In this document: positions 54,592-64,000 of the stretch, one piece after another
Layout: every line of letters begins with the position of its first letter
How positions within the stretch are numbered: position 1 is the first letter of the stretch
Source of the DNA: Dipteris shenzhenensis
Taxonomy: Eukaryota > Polypodiophyta > Polypodiopsida > Gleicheniales
Reading direction: 5' to 3' (one strand)
Length of the DNA stretch: 64,000 nt
Assembly: GCA_047967505.1 (NCBI GenBank)
Contig: CM106539.1
The notes under the pieces: model-generated
Told to the model about the DNA's origin: nothing
What the model saw: only the letters and a program-made list of their open reading frames with translations
Databases searched by the model: none
Made by a program: the position numbers and the translations under genes

Positions 54592-54942
54592 TGACTTAAT
54601 AGTCAAGTGATGGAAATTTAATTCCATAGAAATTTAAAGTAACTATGAAATTTAATTCCATAGACTTATGTGTTTTCTAAAGTAACTATAATAGACAAGA
54701 AATGAAACTACAGTTCCACAAAGACTTTTTAGTTCTCTAATGTAAAGTTATAATAGACAAGAGAGACAAAGATGACATCTTCTAGGCTGAGCTAATGAAA
54801 GGTGTTTTTTAACACCATATGGCTTTGAGTTATATGATCTACTTCTTGTACAAATGTGTCATGCTTTTTTTTAAATGTACTCTAGTTTTTTTTCTGATTT
54901 GATTTTTTAAAATCTTGCTTTTTGTCTCTTTTAACAACACGA
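54592..54942. other. 3' flank of the small gene
   Basis: AT-rich, with two short repeats ('gaaatttaattccatagaa' and 'aagtaactataa...' types). No gene seen. Confidence 0.4.
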
Positions 54943-54966
54943 GTAACCTGACCCGTCTACGATGGG

Positions 54967-54989
54967 CTAGTGACCCGTTCCGCCGGGTC
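54967..54989 (-). other. Candidate Helitron 3' terminus (hairpin plus CTAG), copy 1
   Basis: On the minus strand a perfect 6-bp-stem hairpin (gacccg-gcggaa-cgggtc, 54989-54972) is followed after one base by CTAG (54970-54967). This has the form of a Helitron 3' end in the same orientation as the helicase. Sequence similarity with the second copy continues past CTAG, so the exact end is unproven. Confidence 0.35.
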
Positions 54990-57357
54990 TCAAGATGCTA
55001 AAATGTCTGAAACCAGCAACATATTCTAACCAAAAAAAATGTCTATGACATAGTACTTCAAAATATTACATCCGAAAGTAAAACCAGAGAACTCATTGAT
55101 ATGTCCAAATACACATCCCCATACAATGTCATAACTAAACATACAAAATCTACAATAGACACACAAACATCCCTAATAGGAAAAGTCTGCGGCCATGTAC
55201 TATAGGGAAAAGCTTGCGTCAACCATGTACTTCACATCCACCATGTCCAAAAAAATAATTCTGTATGACAGAGTAGTTCAAAATATCACATCCAAAAGTG
55301 TAGACAGATGTCTGAACATGCAATAGCTACATCCAAAGAGCTGATTGGTATATCCAAATACACAGCCGCAAATAAAGTCATAACTGAACATACAAAATCT
55401 ACAATAGACACACAAACATCCCTAAGGGAAAAGTCTACGGCCATGTACTGCACGGAAAAGCTTGCGACGGCCATTCACTCCATGTCCACCATGTCCACCA
55501 TGTCCACCGCGTCCACCACGGCTACGAACATACAAACGAAGTACCAGCATCACATAGAAAGATAATTGAGGAACTATAATTATTGAGCCATAAAACTTTT
55601 ATACATGTATGTTGGTAAAACCCAACTCATTCTTTAGAGTACTTACTCAAATGCAAAGGGCTGTGAACAATGCTCACATAGGTGTACGTGTAGTCCCCAT
55701 TTTGCCCTCGATAGAAAAAATTGTGTCTCCTCATGTCGAATGGGAGTTTAAGGTTGGTCGGAATGAATGTTATCCTTTGAATAAACGTTCTATCACCAGC
55801 ATTGGTACCAGTAATGATTTCAGCTTCTAACACTTTCGTGTGAAACTCTTTCCAAATACATATCTGCAAACAAAGTCATAACTGAACATACAAAATCTAC
55901 AATAGACACAAAAACATCACTAAAGGGAAAAGTCTGCGGCCATGTACTATAGGGAAAAAGCCTGTGCCGACCATGTACTCCACATCTGCCATGTCCAAAG
56001 AGCAAAGAGAGAAATTCAATAAGTTTTGTGTCCTCAATAGTCCCGAGATGCAAAGATGGGTGAACAGATATGAAGAGGCAAAAGCAAGAAGAATAAATTA
56101 GAGGGCGAGATTGAGAGTCATGCATAGGCGGAGGATGTTATATCCATCGGACCTTGCTCTTCTCCCCAGACACATGTCCCGACATTGGCTACAAGAAGCT
56201 CTTCATGAAGCAAAACGTGATGGAGAGGACGTAAGTTGTAACCAATCGAGAGTGGGAGCTTGCAGTCGGATGTATGCCACATGTAAGTTTTTAGCTGTTC
56301 TACTTAATTTGGGTATTTGTGATCACAATCGCTACAAAATGTATCCTCATCATATTAAACATGTTCTTTTGTAGTATAAAAAGTACAATGCATTGTGGTC
56401 ATCTGGGCGGCATTTTCATGTGGAATGCATCCATTCCAGGAGAGTCACTTATGATTGTGGAGTCATGGCTAACTTTGTACAAGATAGCCGAGAAAGTGCT
56501 TCTGATATCAATCTTCTCTCCTCACAGGACAGAGTACTTCAAAAATATCACATCCAAAAGTGCAATCACATGTCTGAACATGCAATAGCTACATCAAACA
56601 ACTAATTGATATATATCCAAATACACAGCCGCAAATAAAGTCATAACTGAACATACAAAATCTAAAACAAACACACAAACATCCCTAAGGGAAAAGTCTG
56701 CGGCCATGTACTATAGGGAAAAGCCTGCGACATTCGCCACATCCACCATGGCTATGAAAATACAATGGGGTACCAACAATTGTATCTGGGCCAGCATCAC
56801 ACAGAAAGATAATTTGGGAACTATAATTATTGAGCCGGCAATCTAGAACAGTGTAATATCCCAAATGGACTCGTCCATCCAAACGATTATGGGCGTGGAG
56901 TTTCATTAGAAACCTTGAATCACGAACAATCCTAAAAGACAAACAATACCATGTTTTCTCACTCACATATAATCAAAAAGAAACCTTTTGTTTTAACAAA
57001 AAAATAAAGCAACAAACAAAGTACATGATTCTTACCCAAGGTAGCTCTCGAGCTCAAGCAAATCCAATAACAATTGCATGCTCTCCAGAGATCCCCAGCC
57101 CGCAAGATCTGCAATTTTCTAAAAGTGAGTGACTATACCATTAAACATGTCAACATAAAACATGGTTGTCAAGCAACTATGTACCGTGCACCTGCGCTCC
57201 TGTCGTCTCCTCATGTCGAATGGAAGTTTAAGGTTGGTCGGAATGAATGTTATCCTTCGAATAAACATTGTATCACCAGCATTGGTACCAATAATGATTT
57301 CAGCTTCTAATACTCTCGTGTGAAACTCTTTCGAGTAACCTGACCCATCTACATGGG

Positions 57358-57380
57358 CTAGCGACCCGCTCTGCTGGGTC
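57358..57380 (-). other. Candidate Helitron 3' terminus (hairpin plus CTAG), copy 2
   Basis: The equivalent of 54967-54989: imperfect hairpin (gaccca-gcagag-cgggtc) and CTAG on the minus strand. It lies 28 bp after a helicase-derived fragment ends. Confidence 0.35.
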
Positions 57381-58905
57381 TTAAGATGCTAAAATGTCTG
57401 AATCCAACAACATATTCTAACCAAAAAAAAAATCTATGACATAGTACTTCAAAATATTACATCCAAAAGTGAAACCAGAGAACTCATTGATATGTCCAAA
57501 TACACATCTGCATACAAAAATCATAACTGAACATACAAAATCTACAGTAGACACACAAACATCCTTAAAGGGAAAAGTCTGCGGCCATGCACTATAGGGA
57601 AAAGCCTGTGCCGGCCATGTACTCCACATCCGCCACGTCCAAAATAAACTTCTCTATGACATAGTACTTCAAAAAATATCACATCCAAAAGTGCAGTCAC
57701 ATGTCTGAACATGCAATAGCTACATCAAAGAACTGATTGATATATCCAAATACACAACCGCAAAATAAAGTCATAACTGAACATACAAAATCTACAATAC
57801 ACACACAAACATCCCTAAGGGAAAAGTCTGCGGCCATGTACTGCAGGGAAAAGCCTGCGACGGCCACTCATTGTATGTCCACCACGTCCGCCACATCCAC
57901 CGCGGCTACGAACATACAACGGAGTACCAACAATCGTATCTGGACCAGCATCACATAGAAAGATAATTTAGGAACTATAATTATTGAGCCATAAAAGTTT
58001 TATATATGTATGTTGGTAAAACCCAACTCATTCTTTAGAGTACTTACTCAGACGCAAAGGGCTGTCAACAACGCTGAGAAAGGTATACGTGTAGTCCCCA
58101 TTTTGCCCTCGATAGAAAATTTGTGTCCGCACACATTCATAGTATCCCAGCCAGGGAACAGTGATGGTCTGTGGTCCATCACCCCTATGAAGCCGGCAAG
58201 CCAGGACAGCGTAATATCCCAAATGGACTCGTCCATCCAAAGGATTGTGGATGTGGAGATTCATTAGAAACCTTGAATCAGGAATACTCCTAAAAGACAA
58301 ACAATAGCATGTTTTCCCACTCAAATATAATCCAAAAAAACTTTTGTTTTAACAAAAATAAAGCATTAAACAATGTACACAGTTCTTACCCAAGGTAGCT
58401 CTCCAGCTCAAGCAAATCCAACAACAGTTGCGAGCTCTCCAGAGATCCCCAGCCCGCAGGATCTACAATTTTCTAAAAAGTGAGTGACTATACTATTAAA
58501 TGTGTCAACATAAAACATGGTTGTCAAGCAACTATGTACCTTGCACCTGTGCTCTTGTTTCGGTGACAAACGTGAATTGCCTAGACATCCTATCACATTG
58601 CAAAAAAAGAATGAACGTGTCAATCTACATATACTGAAAAAAAACAATAGGCTTTGAAGAGAAAATAGCCTCTAGTGTATTACAAATCCATAACTCAAAT
58701 GAAAAATGAAATCCAAACATTATCAAGGACAAAGTCATGAAATATTACGTCTCACTCTATCTTTGTATAAATAGCCAACATTCCCAAAGACCTATGATAG
58801 TTGGAATATTGAAAGAACTTAAAAAAAGCTATACAAAGATTACCGAAATGAAGATTTTCCACCCAAGAAAGTCTGAGGAGGGCTTGAAAGAGCAATGTCA
58901 TACTC

Positions 58906-60567
58906 CTAGGCTCTTGCTGTTGCCAATTGCAAAACTTCCTTGTACACAACATTTGTGGTAGAAGTATTATCCATCTCCTCACCCCTGGCATCAGACGCAC
59001 CCTGCGAAATGAAAACCTTAACAGCATTTGATGCTCGGATACGTGAAAATGCCACATATAATTGGCCATGACTAAATACCGGTGTCGCCAAGTATAGCCC
59101 CAAAACTGACAATGTTTGACCCTGTGACTTATTGATTGTCATGCCAAATGCCAATCGGATAGGAAATTGCCGTCTCCTCATGTCGAATGGAAGTTTAAGG
59201 TTGGTCGGAATGAATGTTATCCTTGGAATAAACGTTCTATCACCAGCATTGTTACCAGTAATGATTTCAGCTTCTAACACTTTTGTGTGAAACTCTTTGC
59301 ATATCAACCGTGTCCCATTGCACAAACCCTGGCGAGGATTCAAATTACGCAACAAAATTATAGGAGCATTCCTTTTCAAAACCAACCGATGTGGGGGATA
59401 TCCACCACCAAGATCAAGACTGTTCAAATACTGGACTACAAACAAAAAGGAATCTCCCCCTAAGTTGTCCACTGAGTCTGCACTTAGGTACTCCCTTTCC
59501 TCACCGGGCATTGCATTCAATGCCATAGCATTAATTGCATCAACCTCGGTGTTTCGAGGTGCAAGAATAGCGCGCTCTCGAAAGTATGTTGCACAGTCCA
59601 AAACAGTTGCAAGCCCTCGATACACCCATCCAATGAGGCCTTCCATGGACTTTGTCTCTAAAAGCATATGCGATGGAATCACAACAGTATCTTCTTTTGT
59701 ACATCTATTTATCCCATTGCCAATGTCCAGAACCCATTGCATGAACTCTTGCTCAGCACAATTATCACCATTCTGAAGGACCCGCATATTTTGCGTCAAC
59801 TTCAATATTGTAGTGTGACCCCAAATCCTTGAGTGGCATAAGGTAGCATTGATAATGTCCTCTCGTCCTGCCTTTGGAAGAACTGGCAAGACTTGCCTAA
59901 AATCCCCCCCCAACAATACCACCTTCCCACCAAAAAGTTGCTCATTGGACATGATATCTCGTAAAGTTCTGTCTAGTGCCTCGAAAGCAAACCGGTGAGT
60001 CATGGGTGCCTCATCCCATATTATCAGCCTAGCCATCTTCAAAACATTTGCAAGTTGACTATTAACCTTAATATTGCAACTGCTAGTACCATCCAGCTCC
60101 AATGGTATCTTGAATCGTGAGTGTGCCGTGCGTCCATTGGCTAGTAGCAATGCAGCAATCCCAGAAGATGCACATGCCAAAGCGATGAGCCCCTCCCCAC
60201 GCAATCGAGAGAGCAAGAAATTGTAGAGAAAGGTCTTTCCAGACCCTCCTATACCATCGAGAAAAAAGACCTCACCACCATCTCCATAGACGCTTGCCAA
60301 AATCCGATTGAATGCAGCACGTTGACAGTGATTCAAGGACATTTCCATTTGCTGGGCAGTCTGTGCTTCTTTCACACAATCAAACATTCTTTCTTCTTGC
60401 AATAAGCCATTTTCAGCTTCTAACAAAGATGTTCTATCTACAACAGGCATTCCGTCAAACTCAGCCAACCTTCGCCCATGTTGTTGAAGAATGTGCTCCA
60501 AGTGCAATACAGCCTTCTTTATTGCTAGTTCACGATGACCAATTAAATTCCCCATACTTGATTCCAA
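58906..60567 (-). CDS. Helitron PIF1-like helicase domain (Rep part missing)
   Basis: An uninterrupted 553-codon minus-strand frame with all SF1B/PIF1 helicase motifs: Walker A 'GIGGSGKT' (105-112), Walker B 'WDEAP' (184-188), 'GGDFRQVLPV' (220-229), 'LTQNMR' (257-262), and near the C-terminus 'MTINKSQGQTLSVLG' and 'YVAFSRI'. This is the C-terminal half of the Helitron RepHel protein, which unwinds DNA during rolling-circle transposition. The HUH Rep nuclease that should precede it is absent: the frame starts at 60567 beside a copia fragment, so the element is truncated at its 5' end. Absence of internal stops suggests a young copy. It cannot mobilise itself in this form. Confidence 0.9.
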   Translation of the reverse strand: MESSMGNLIGHRELAIKKAVLHLEHILQQHGRRLAEFDGMPVVDRTSLLEAENGLLQEERMFDCVKEAQTAQQMEMSLNHCQRAAFNRILASVYGDGGEVFFLDGIGGSGKTFLYNFLLSRLRGEGLIALACASSGIAALLLANGRTAHSRFKIPLELDGTSSCNIKVNSQLANVLKMARLIIWDEAPMTHRFAFEALDRTLRDIMSNEQLFGGKVVLLGGDFRQVLPVLPKAGREDIINATLCHSRIWGHTTILKLTQNMRVLQNGDNCAEQEFMQWVLDIGNGINRCTKEDTVVIPSHMLLETKSMEGLIGWVYRGLATVLDCATYFRERAILAPRNTEVDAINAMALNAMPGEEREYLSADSVDNLGGDSFLFVVQYLNSLDLGGGYPPHRLVLKRNAPIILLRNLNPRQGLCNGTRLICKEFHTKVLEAEIITGNNAGDRTFIPRITFIPTNLKLPFDMRRRQFPIRLAFGMTINKSQGQTLSVLGLYLATPVFSHGQLYVAFSRIRASNAVKVFISQGASDARGEEMDNTSTTNVVYKEVLQLATARA

Positions 60568-60569
60568 TA

Positions 60570-60926
60570 TATTAAAAAAATCATCCGAAATACCAACCCA
60601 ACAACATAGCTCAAATCTGACCTAGTAATAGTCATATAAATCAAACTTCCTACTATGTTTCTATACATAGTAGGGTCTTCCAGAAGCTCACTTGCATCTG
60701 TGCTCAACTTCACATTCTGCTCCAAAGGAACTGAAATAGGCTTACAGCCTATCATCCCATATTTGGACAACATTTCCAATCCATACTGCCTCTGCAAAAG
60801 CCATATCCCACTTTTGGATCTAATCACCTCAATGCCCAAGAAGTAACGCAGCTCTCCCAAATCCTTCATCTCAAACTTCTGCTTCAATAGCATTTTCACA
60901 TGAAGGATATAAGGAAGAGAGTCCAA
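60570..60926 (-). pseudogene. Ty1/copia reverse transcriptase fragment
   Basis: A minus-strand frame with 'LHVKMLLKQKFEMKDLGEL', 'RYFLGIEVIRSKSGIW' and 'YRNIVGSLIYMTITRSDLSY'. It corresponds to the reverse transcriptase segment directly downstream of YVDD and is very similar to the element at 19.7-19.85 kb. Copia homology ends near 60590, adjoining the helicase, and near 60926 on the other side. Confidence 0.85.
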
Positions 60927-60959
60927 GGGAGGATTTTAAAAATGTGAAAATCCAGGAGA

Positions 60960-61730
60960 TCAATGTAGTCATCACTAATAATAGTGACAAAGACATTATC
61001 TTCATGTCTAGTCTACCTATAGAGTTTCTTACCACTTCAGATGATGCATATTCCTAGGATTGGATTTTGGACTCTGGTGCTTTATTCCATGTTACTCTTC
61101 ATAGGGAATGGTTCTCATTTATGACAGTGAAAAGAAAGGTTGTGTGTAGTTGTTTTGAAAAATGTGCAACATGTGCCTAAGCTGACCAAGAGTCTCATTT
61201 CAGTGGGCCAGCTAGATGATGCTAGTTTTTAGACCACCTTTGGCTTTTAGAGTTGGAAAATTCAGTAGCCAAGTACTTCTTTGTGGCATTTTCGGTTTGG
61301 GCACATGAGCCAGAATGGAATGGCTTGGGTTATGTACCACATTTGAGTTTTTTTTACTTTGAATTTTGTGAGAATTGTCTCTATGGGAAGCAGACTCAAT
61401 TAGCCCATAAAAGAAGGGGAAAGAAGGAGCTTGAAAAGTTTGATTTGGTACATTCAGACATATGTGGTTCTGTGCCTACACAGTTATTAGCCAAGGTTGA
61501 ATACTATGTGACATTCATTGATGATGCAACTAGGAAAGTGTGGACTTATGCTATAGCTCGAAAGAGCGATGTATTCTAGGTATATCAAAAATGGTTGGCT
61601 TTGATCGAAAATCAGTCAAGTAGAATGCCTAAATGCCTACGGGCTGACAATGGTGGAGAGTATCTCGCTCATGACTTTCAGCATTTCTGTGATGCACATG
61701 GTATCAAGAGGGAGCTCATGTCCCCTTAAA
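60960..61730 (+). pseudogene. Ty1/copia protease-integrase fragment
   Basis: The plus strand carries 'DWILDSGALFHVTLHREW' (protease, about 61060). After frameshifts and stops come an integrase zinc-end 'CENCLYGKQTQ' (about 61370), 'DLVHSDICG', 'YYVTFIDDATRKVWTY' and 'LRADNGGEY' (about 61640), and the homology ends at 'RELMSP' then stop (61728). The opposite orientation to the adjacent reverse transcriptase fragment means the two pieces were brought together by rearrangement, or come from two insertions. Confidence 0.85.
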
Positions 61731-62208
61731 CTTCAGTGACTTTCGTCATGCCGTGTGAGTATGCCAGCCTTCTCCAATCGCCTTTCTGCCATGTGTTGAT
61801 GCCGTAGATGGCACATGCAGCTAGTACAACTTCCTGCCGCCTTGCCTGTGCTGCCATCTATGAGCCACCCACTTCCTTTGCCATCCCCCCCCCCCCCTCT
61901 TTTATTGCAAGTCAAATACCCCCCCTACCACTATATCGAAATTTCAAAAACCTTCTCCTCCCCTTATTTCCCTCTAAGTTCCCTTTTTCAATCCCTCCTT
62001 ACATTGCAAAGGAAAGGGGAAAAAAAATAAAAGGGGCCATTTTAAGTAGCAGTGTATCACGGCAAGTAACGTGGAGTGGGCGCTTCATTGAATGAGCATG
62101 GGGAAGTACCACTATTTTTTCAACTCCTCTTTCTTCTATCACACTTAAATTCATTTCATACACTTTTAGCTCATCACGAAGCTTAATTGAAAACTTGATT
62201 AGTTCCAT
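61731..62208. other. Spacer, possible leader of the gypsy element
   Basis: Includes a C-tract (61886-61898) and pyrimidine-rich sequence. No gene. Its position before the gag ORF suits a retrotransposon leader, but no LTR or primer-binding site was identified. Confidence 0.35.
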
Positions 62209-63315
62209 TTGCATTTCCAAAACATGGAAGATAATCAAGAATTCACACCTAAAAATGTTCCACAACTCACATTAAACCTCATAGAAACAACACCCTACAC
62301 CCCTATCTACCAAAACATATTTGAGCCATTATCTGATAACCCTCAACCACCTACCAAACCTCCACCAAAAACACCATCACCACCACACTACCCAGACAAT
62401 TCAATCCAAGAATTTCTTCAAGGATTGTTGATGGTAATAAGTGACACAAGTCAAAGAGAAATACCCTTAAAAAGGAAATTATTTGAGGACCAGGCAGACC
62501 CTTTAGAAAAGGCTAAGAAAAGAAGGTTTGACCCTAAGGAGTGGCTTGAGTTTCCAAAGTACAATGGGGTTAGGCAATTGGAGAAACTCCTCGATTGGAT
62601 TAGATATTTCCAATTGTACTTTGTATAATTTGATCATATAGAAGATGAGAAGAAAATGAACAAATCCTTATTGTTATAGATAGACTAAGTAAATCGGCCC
62701 ATTTCATTCCATGTAAGAAGAACATCACTGCCATAGAAACCGCTAAGTTATTTATTAAAGAAATCTTTAGATTACATGGATAACCTAAATATAGCACATC
62801 AAATAATGATCCCAAGTTCCAAAGCCGATTCTGGCAAGCCCTTTTCGAGAACTTAGGAACTAAATTGCAATTCTTCACTACATATCACCCATCGACCGAC
62901 GGACAAAGTGGCATAGCTAACCAAGCTATTATGCAATTGTTACGTAGTTATGTCCATGACAACCCTACCCTATGGGAAGTATATTTACCTCATTAGAGTT
63001 TTCATATCTAGCAACTCAACCCATTCTGCTACCCGCAAGGCACCATTGAGATCACCTATGGCCAAGTCCTTCCCACACCCATGACACATTTAGTAGATAG
63101 GATTTTGGCAGCTAATCAGTTTGCTGAAGATGTGCTCGAAGTAGTTACAGAGGTTAGATCACATATTCAGCAAGCTTAAGAAGTCTAGAGTACCAAGAAT
63201 AGATAGATATCTCAATATTTGGTAAAGTTTAAAGGATATCCAATGGAAGATTGTCACTGGTTCGCTGAAGATCACTACCGCGCTCTTGTTGAAGATTATT
63301 TGAAGGCACACAAAT
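62209..63315 (+). pseudogene. Ty3/gypsy gag and chromodomain-type integrase remnant
   Basis: A gag-like ORF (62224-62628) is Pro-rich, then basic ('KRKLFEDQADPLEKAKKRRF'), and ends 'WIRYFQLYFV'. Protease, reverse transcriptase and RNase H are missing. At about 62675 integrase core sequence begins ('RLSKSAHFIPC', 'DPKFQSRFWQALF', 'TYHPSTDGQSG'), with stops, and runs to 63178. At 63207-63315 a chromodomain-like tail is readable ('QYLVKFKGYPMEDCHWFAED'), which places the element in the chromovirus branch of gypsy. The 3' LTR follows 30 bp later. Confidence 0.8.
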
Positions 63316-63345
63316 GAGGACATCTGCTTCCCTAAGCAAGAGGGC

Positions 63346-64000
63346 ATGTCATGAAATGATTATTTGTATTAGATCCTAGTGGATCATTCTAGGGAATCTA
63401 GCTATTACCCTATGGTTGTAACATTGTAAATTGGTCAATTGGATATAATAAAATATGCACATATGCATTAGGTCCTAGGATGGTTAGGAAAGGGTAGTAT
63501 TTTGCATGGGTATTGCATTAATAAATAGTAGGCATAAAAGAGTCATAGGCTAAGGGTAGACGAATGGGGTATGCCCAAGGGATGTGATCCCAAAAGGCAT
63601 GAGGGGTTGTCCCCTCTCGCATCATTCATGGTGTGTGAGTATGGGCATTTTCATGCATATGGATTGTGGCTTGTGATGAGCATGTAGGAAGGGTCTAGCA
63701 AAACTACACTCACGTGGGCACTCCTTCCACCCCATCTGGAGAGCCAATCTTTCTTAAATTCTACATCAGTCTCTCACATGAGCATCTTCCATCTAAATGT
63801 GTGACATTTTAGTTCGTGGAATACAAGAAGTTTGGCATTTCATGTGTTAATATTTTATACAGTTTCTTTTATGTAGTTGAGCATTATTTATGAGCATTGC
63901 ATGTTGAAAATAGCTTGCAATTTCTTCAATTATATCATAGCAAGCATCAACAACATGGAGACCAAGCCCGAGGCTATGAAGCTTGTGATAATTATAGGAG
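63346..64000 (+). repeat. 3' LTR of the gypsy element (runs off the window)
   Basis: Begins TGTCATGAAATGATT directly after a purine-rich tract (aagcaagagggca), the standard arrangement at the internal/LTR border. The 3' end is not identifiable within the window. Confidence 0.6.

Larger units (their letters stand above)
54943..58905 (-). repeat. Tandemly duplicated Helitron-associated region, about 2.4-kb period
   Basis: 54943-55240 matches 57333-57640, and 55255-55730 matches 57650-58130, an offset of about 2.39-2.40 kb. Inside each copy a unit of about 220-250 bp recurs ('agtacttcaaaatatcacatcc ... gggaaaagtctgcggccatg'), near 55043, 55265, 56532, 57436 and 57657. A fragment identical in layout to the helicase C-terminal coding region (corresponding to 59170-59300) appears at 55730-55855 and 57210-57330. 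Copy 1 (54943-57332) is therefore a deletion derivative of the unit containing the helicase gene. Remaining minus-strand ORFs (56966-56685, 58324-58028) are similar to each other: both contain '.DSRFLM.LH.HN.LDGRVH' and may be decayed Helitron-protein segments. Confidence 0.65.

Noticed and set aside
55304-58267. Plus-strand ORFs containing 'KVITEHTKSTI(D/H)TQTSLREKS'
   Set aside because: They follow the tandem Helitron-associated repeat units and are antisense to the helicase-type fragments; no independent coding evidence.
1-64000. rRNA genes or telomeric (TTTAGGG)n repeats
   Set aside because: None were seen on reading either strand. A dedicated scan could still find a short or diverged case.

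Overview
The window looks like nuclear DNA from a land plant with a large, repeat-filled genome. Introns with GT..AG borders, plant-type Ty1/copia and Ty3/gypsy retrotransposons, a Helitron helicase, foldback elements and a plant SRPBCC (lachrymatory-factor-synthase-like) gene all point there. The very low density of intact genes and the mix of transposase-like families would suit a fern or another non-seed plant, but that placement is inference; no marker gene settles the lineage.

Layout, left to right. 0-5 kb: short minisatellite, one decayed ORF pair, then a cluster of palindromic foldback elements. 5.1-6 kb: a decayed centromeric-histone-H3-like (CENH3) sequence on the minus strand beside a Glu-rich ORF. 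6.5-9.5 kb (minus): a multi-exon transposase-like gene of a family I cannot name. 10-13.3 kb: a 5'-truncated copia element with a 3' LTR. 13.3-14.6 kb: an inverted-repeat unit also present at 33.4 kb. 15.9-19.9 kb: a second copia element with 5' LTR, tRNA primer-binding site and decayed gag-pol, cut off in the reverse transcriptase. 20-25 kb: tandem repeats, a decayed RING-H2 ORF and a small MITE. 26.7-29.3 kb: the only clearly intact, conventional plant gene, an LFS-like protein with TATA box, probable 5'UTR intron and a duplicated 3' end. 31.8-33.4 kb (minus): Ty3/gypsy RNase H/integrase remnant. 35.4-36.7 kb: two copies of a second foldback family.

38-54 kb is the most unusual part. A decayed DUF7869-type transposase-like gene (minus, 38.7-42.2 kb) and tandem ULP1/C48-like cysteine-protease units (plus, 51.1-53.5 kb) are divergently arranged around an 8.6-kb satellite array. 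The satellite has a monomer of about 182 bp, three monomer subtypes in strict rotation giving a 545-547-bp higher-order repeat, and a further block duplication of about 2.9-3.3 kb. Such a three-level hierarchy is typical of centromeric satellites. Here it lies between what look like transposon genes, which raises the possibility of a satellite carried or seeded by a large composite DNA transposon.

54-60.6 kb: a small two-exon gene of unknown function, then a Helitron region with a tandem 2.4-kb duplication and a long PIF1-like helicase ORF (minus) that ends abruptly against a copia fragment. 60.6-64 kb: copia fragments in opposite orientations, and a chromodomain-type gypsy remnant with the start of its 3' LTR. 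Apart from the LFS-like gene, the small two-exon gene and possibly the helicase ORF, every coding region seen carries stops, frameshifts or truncations.
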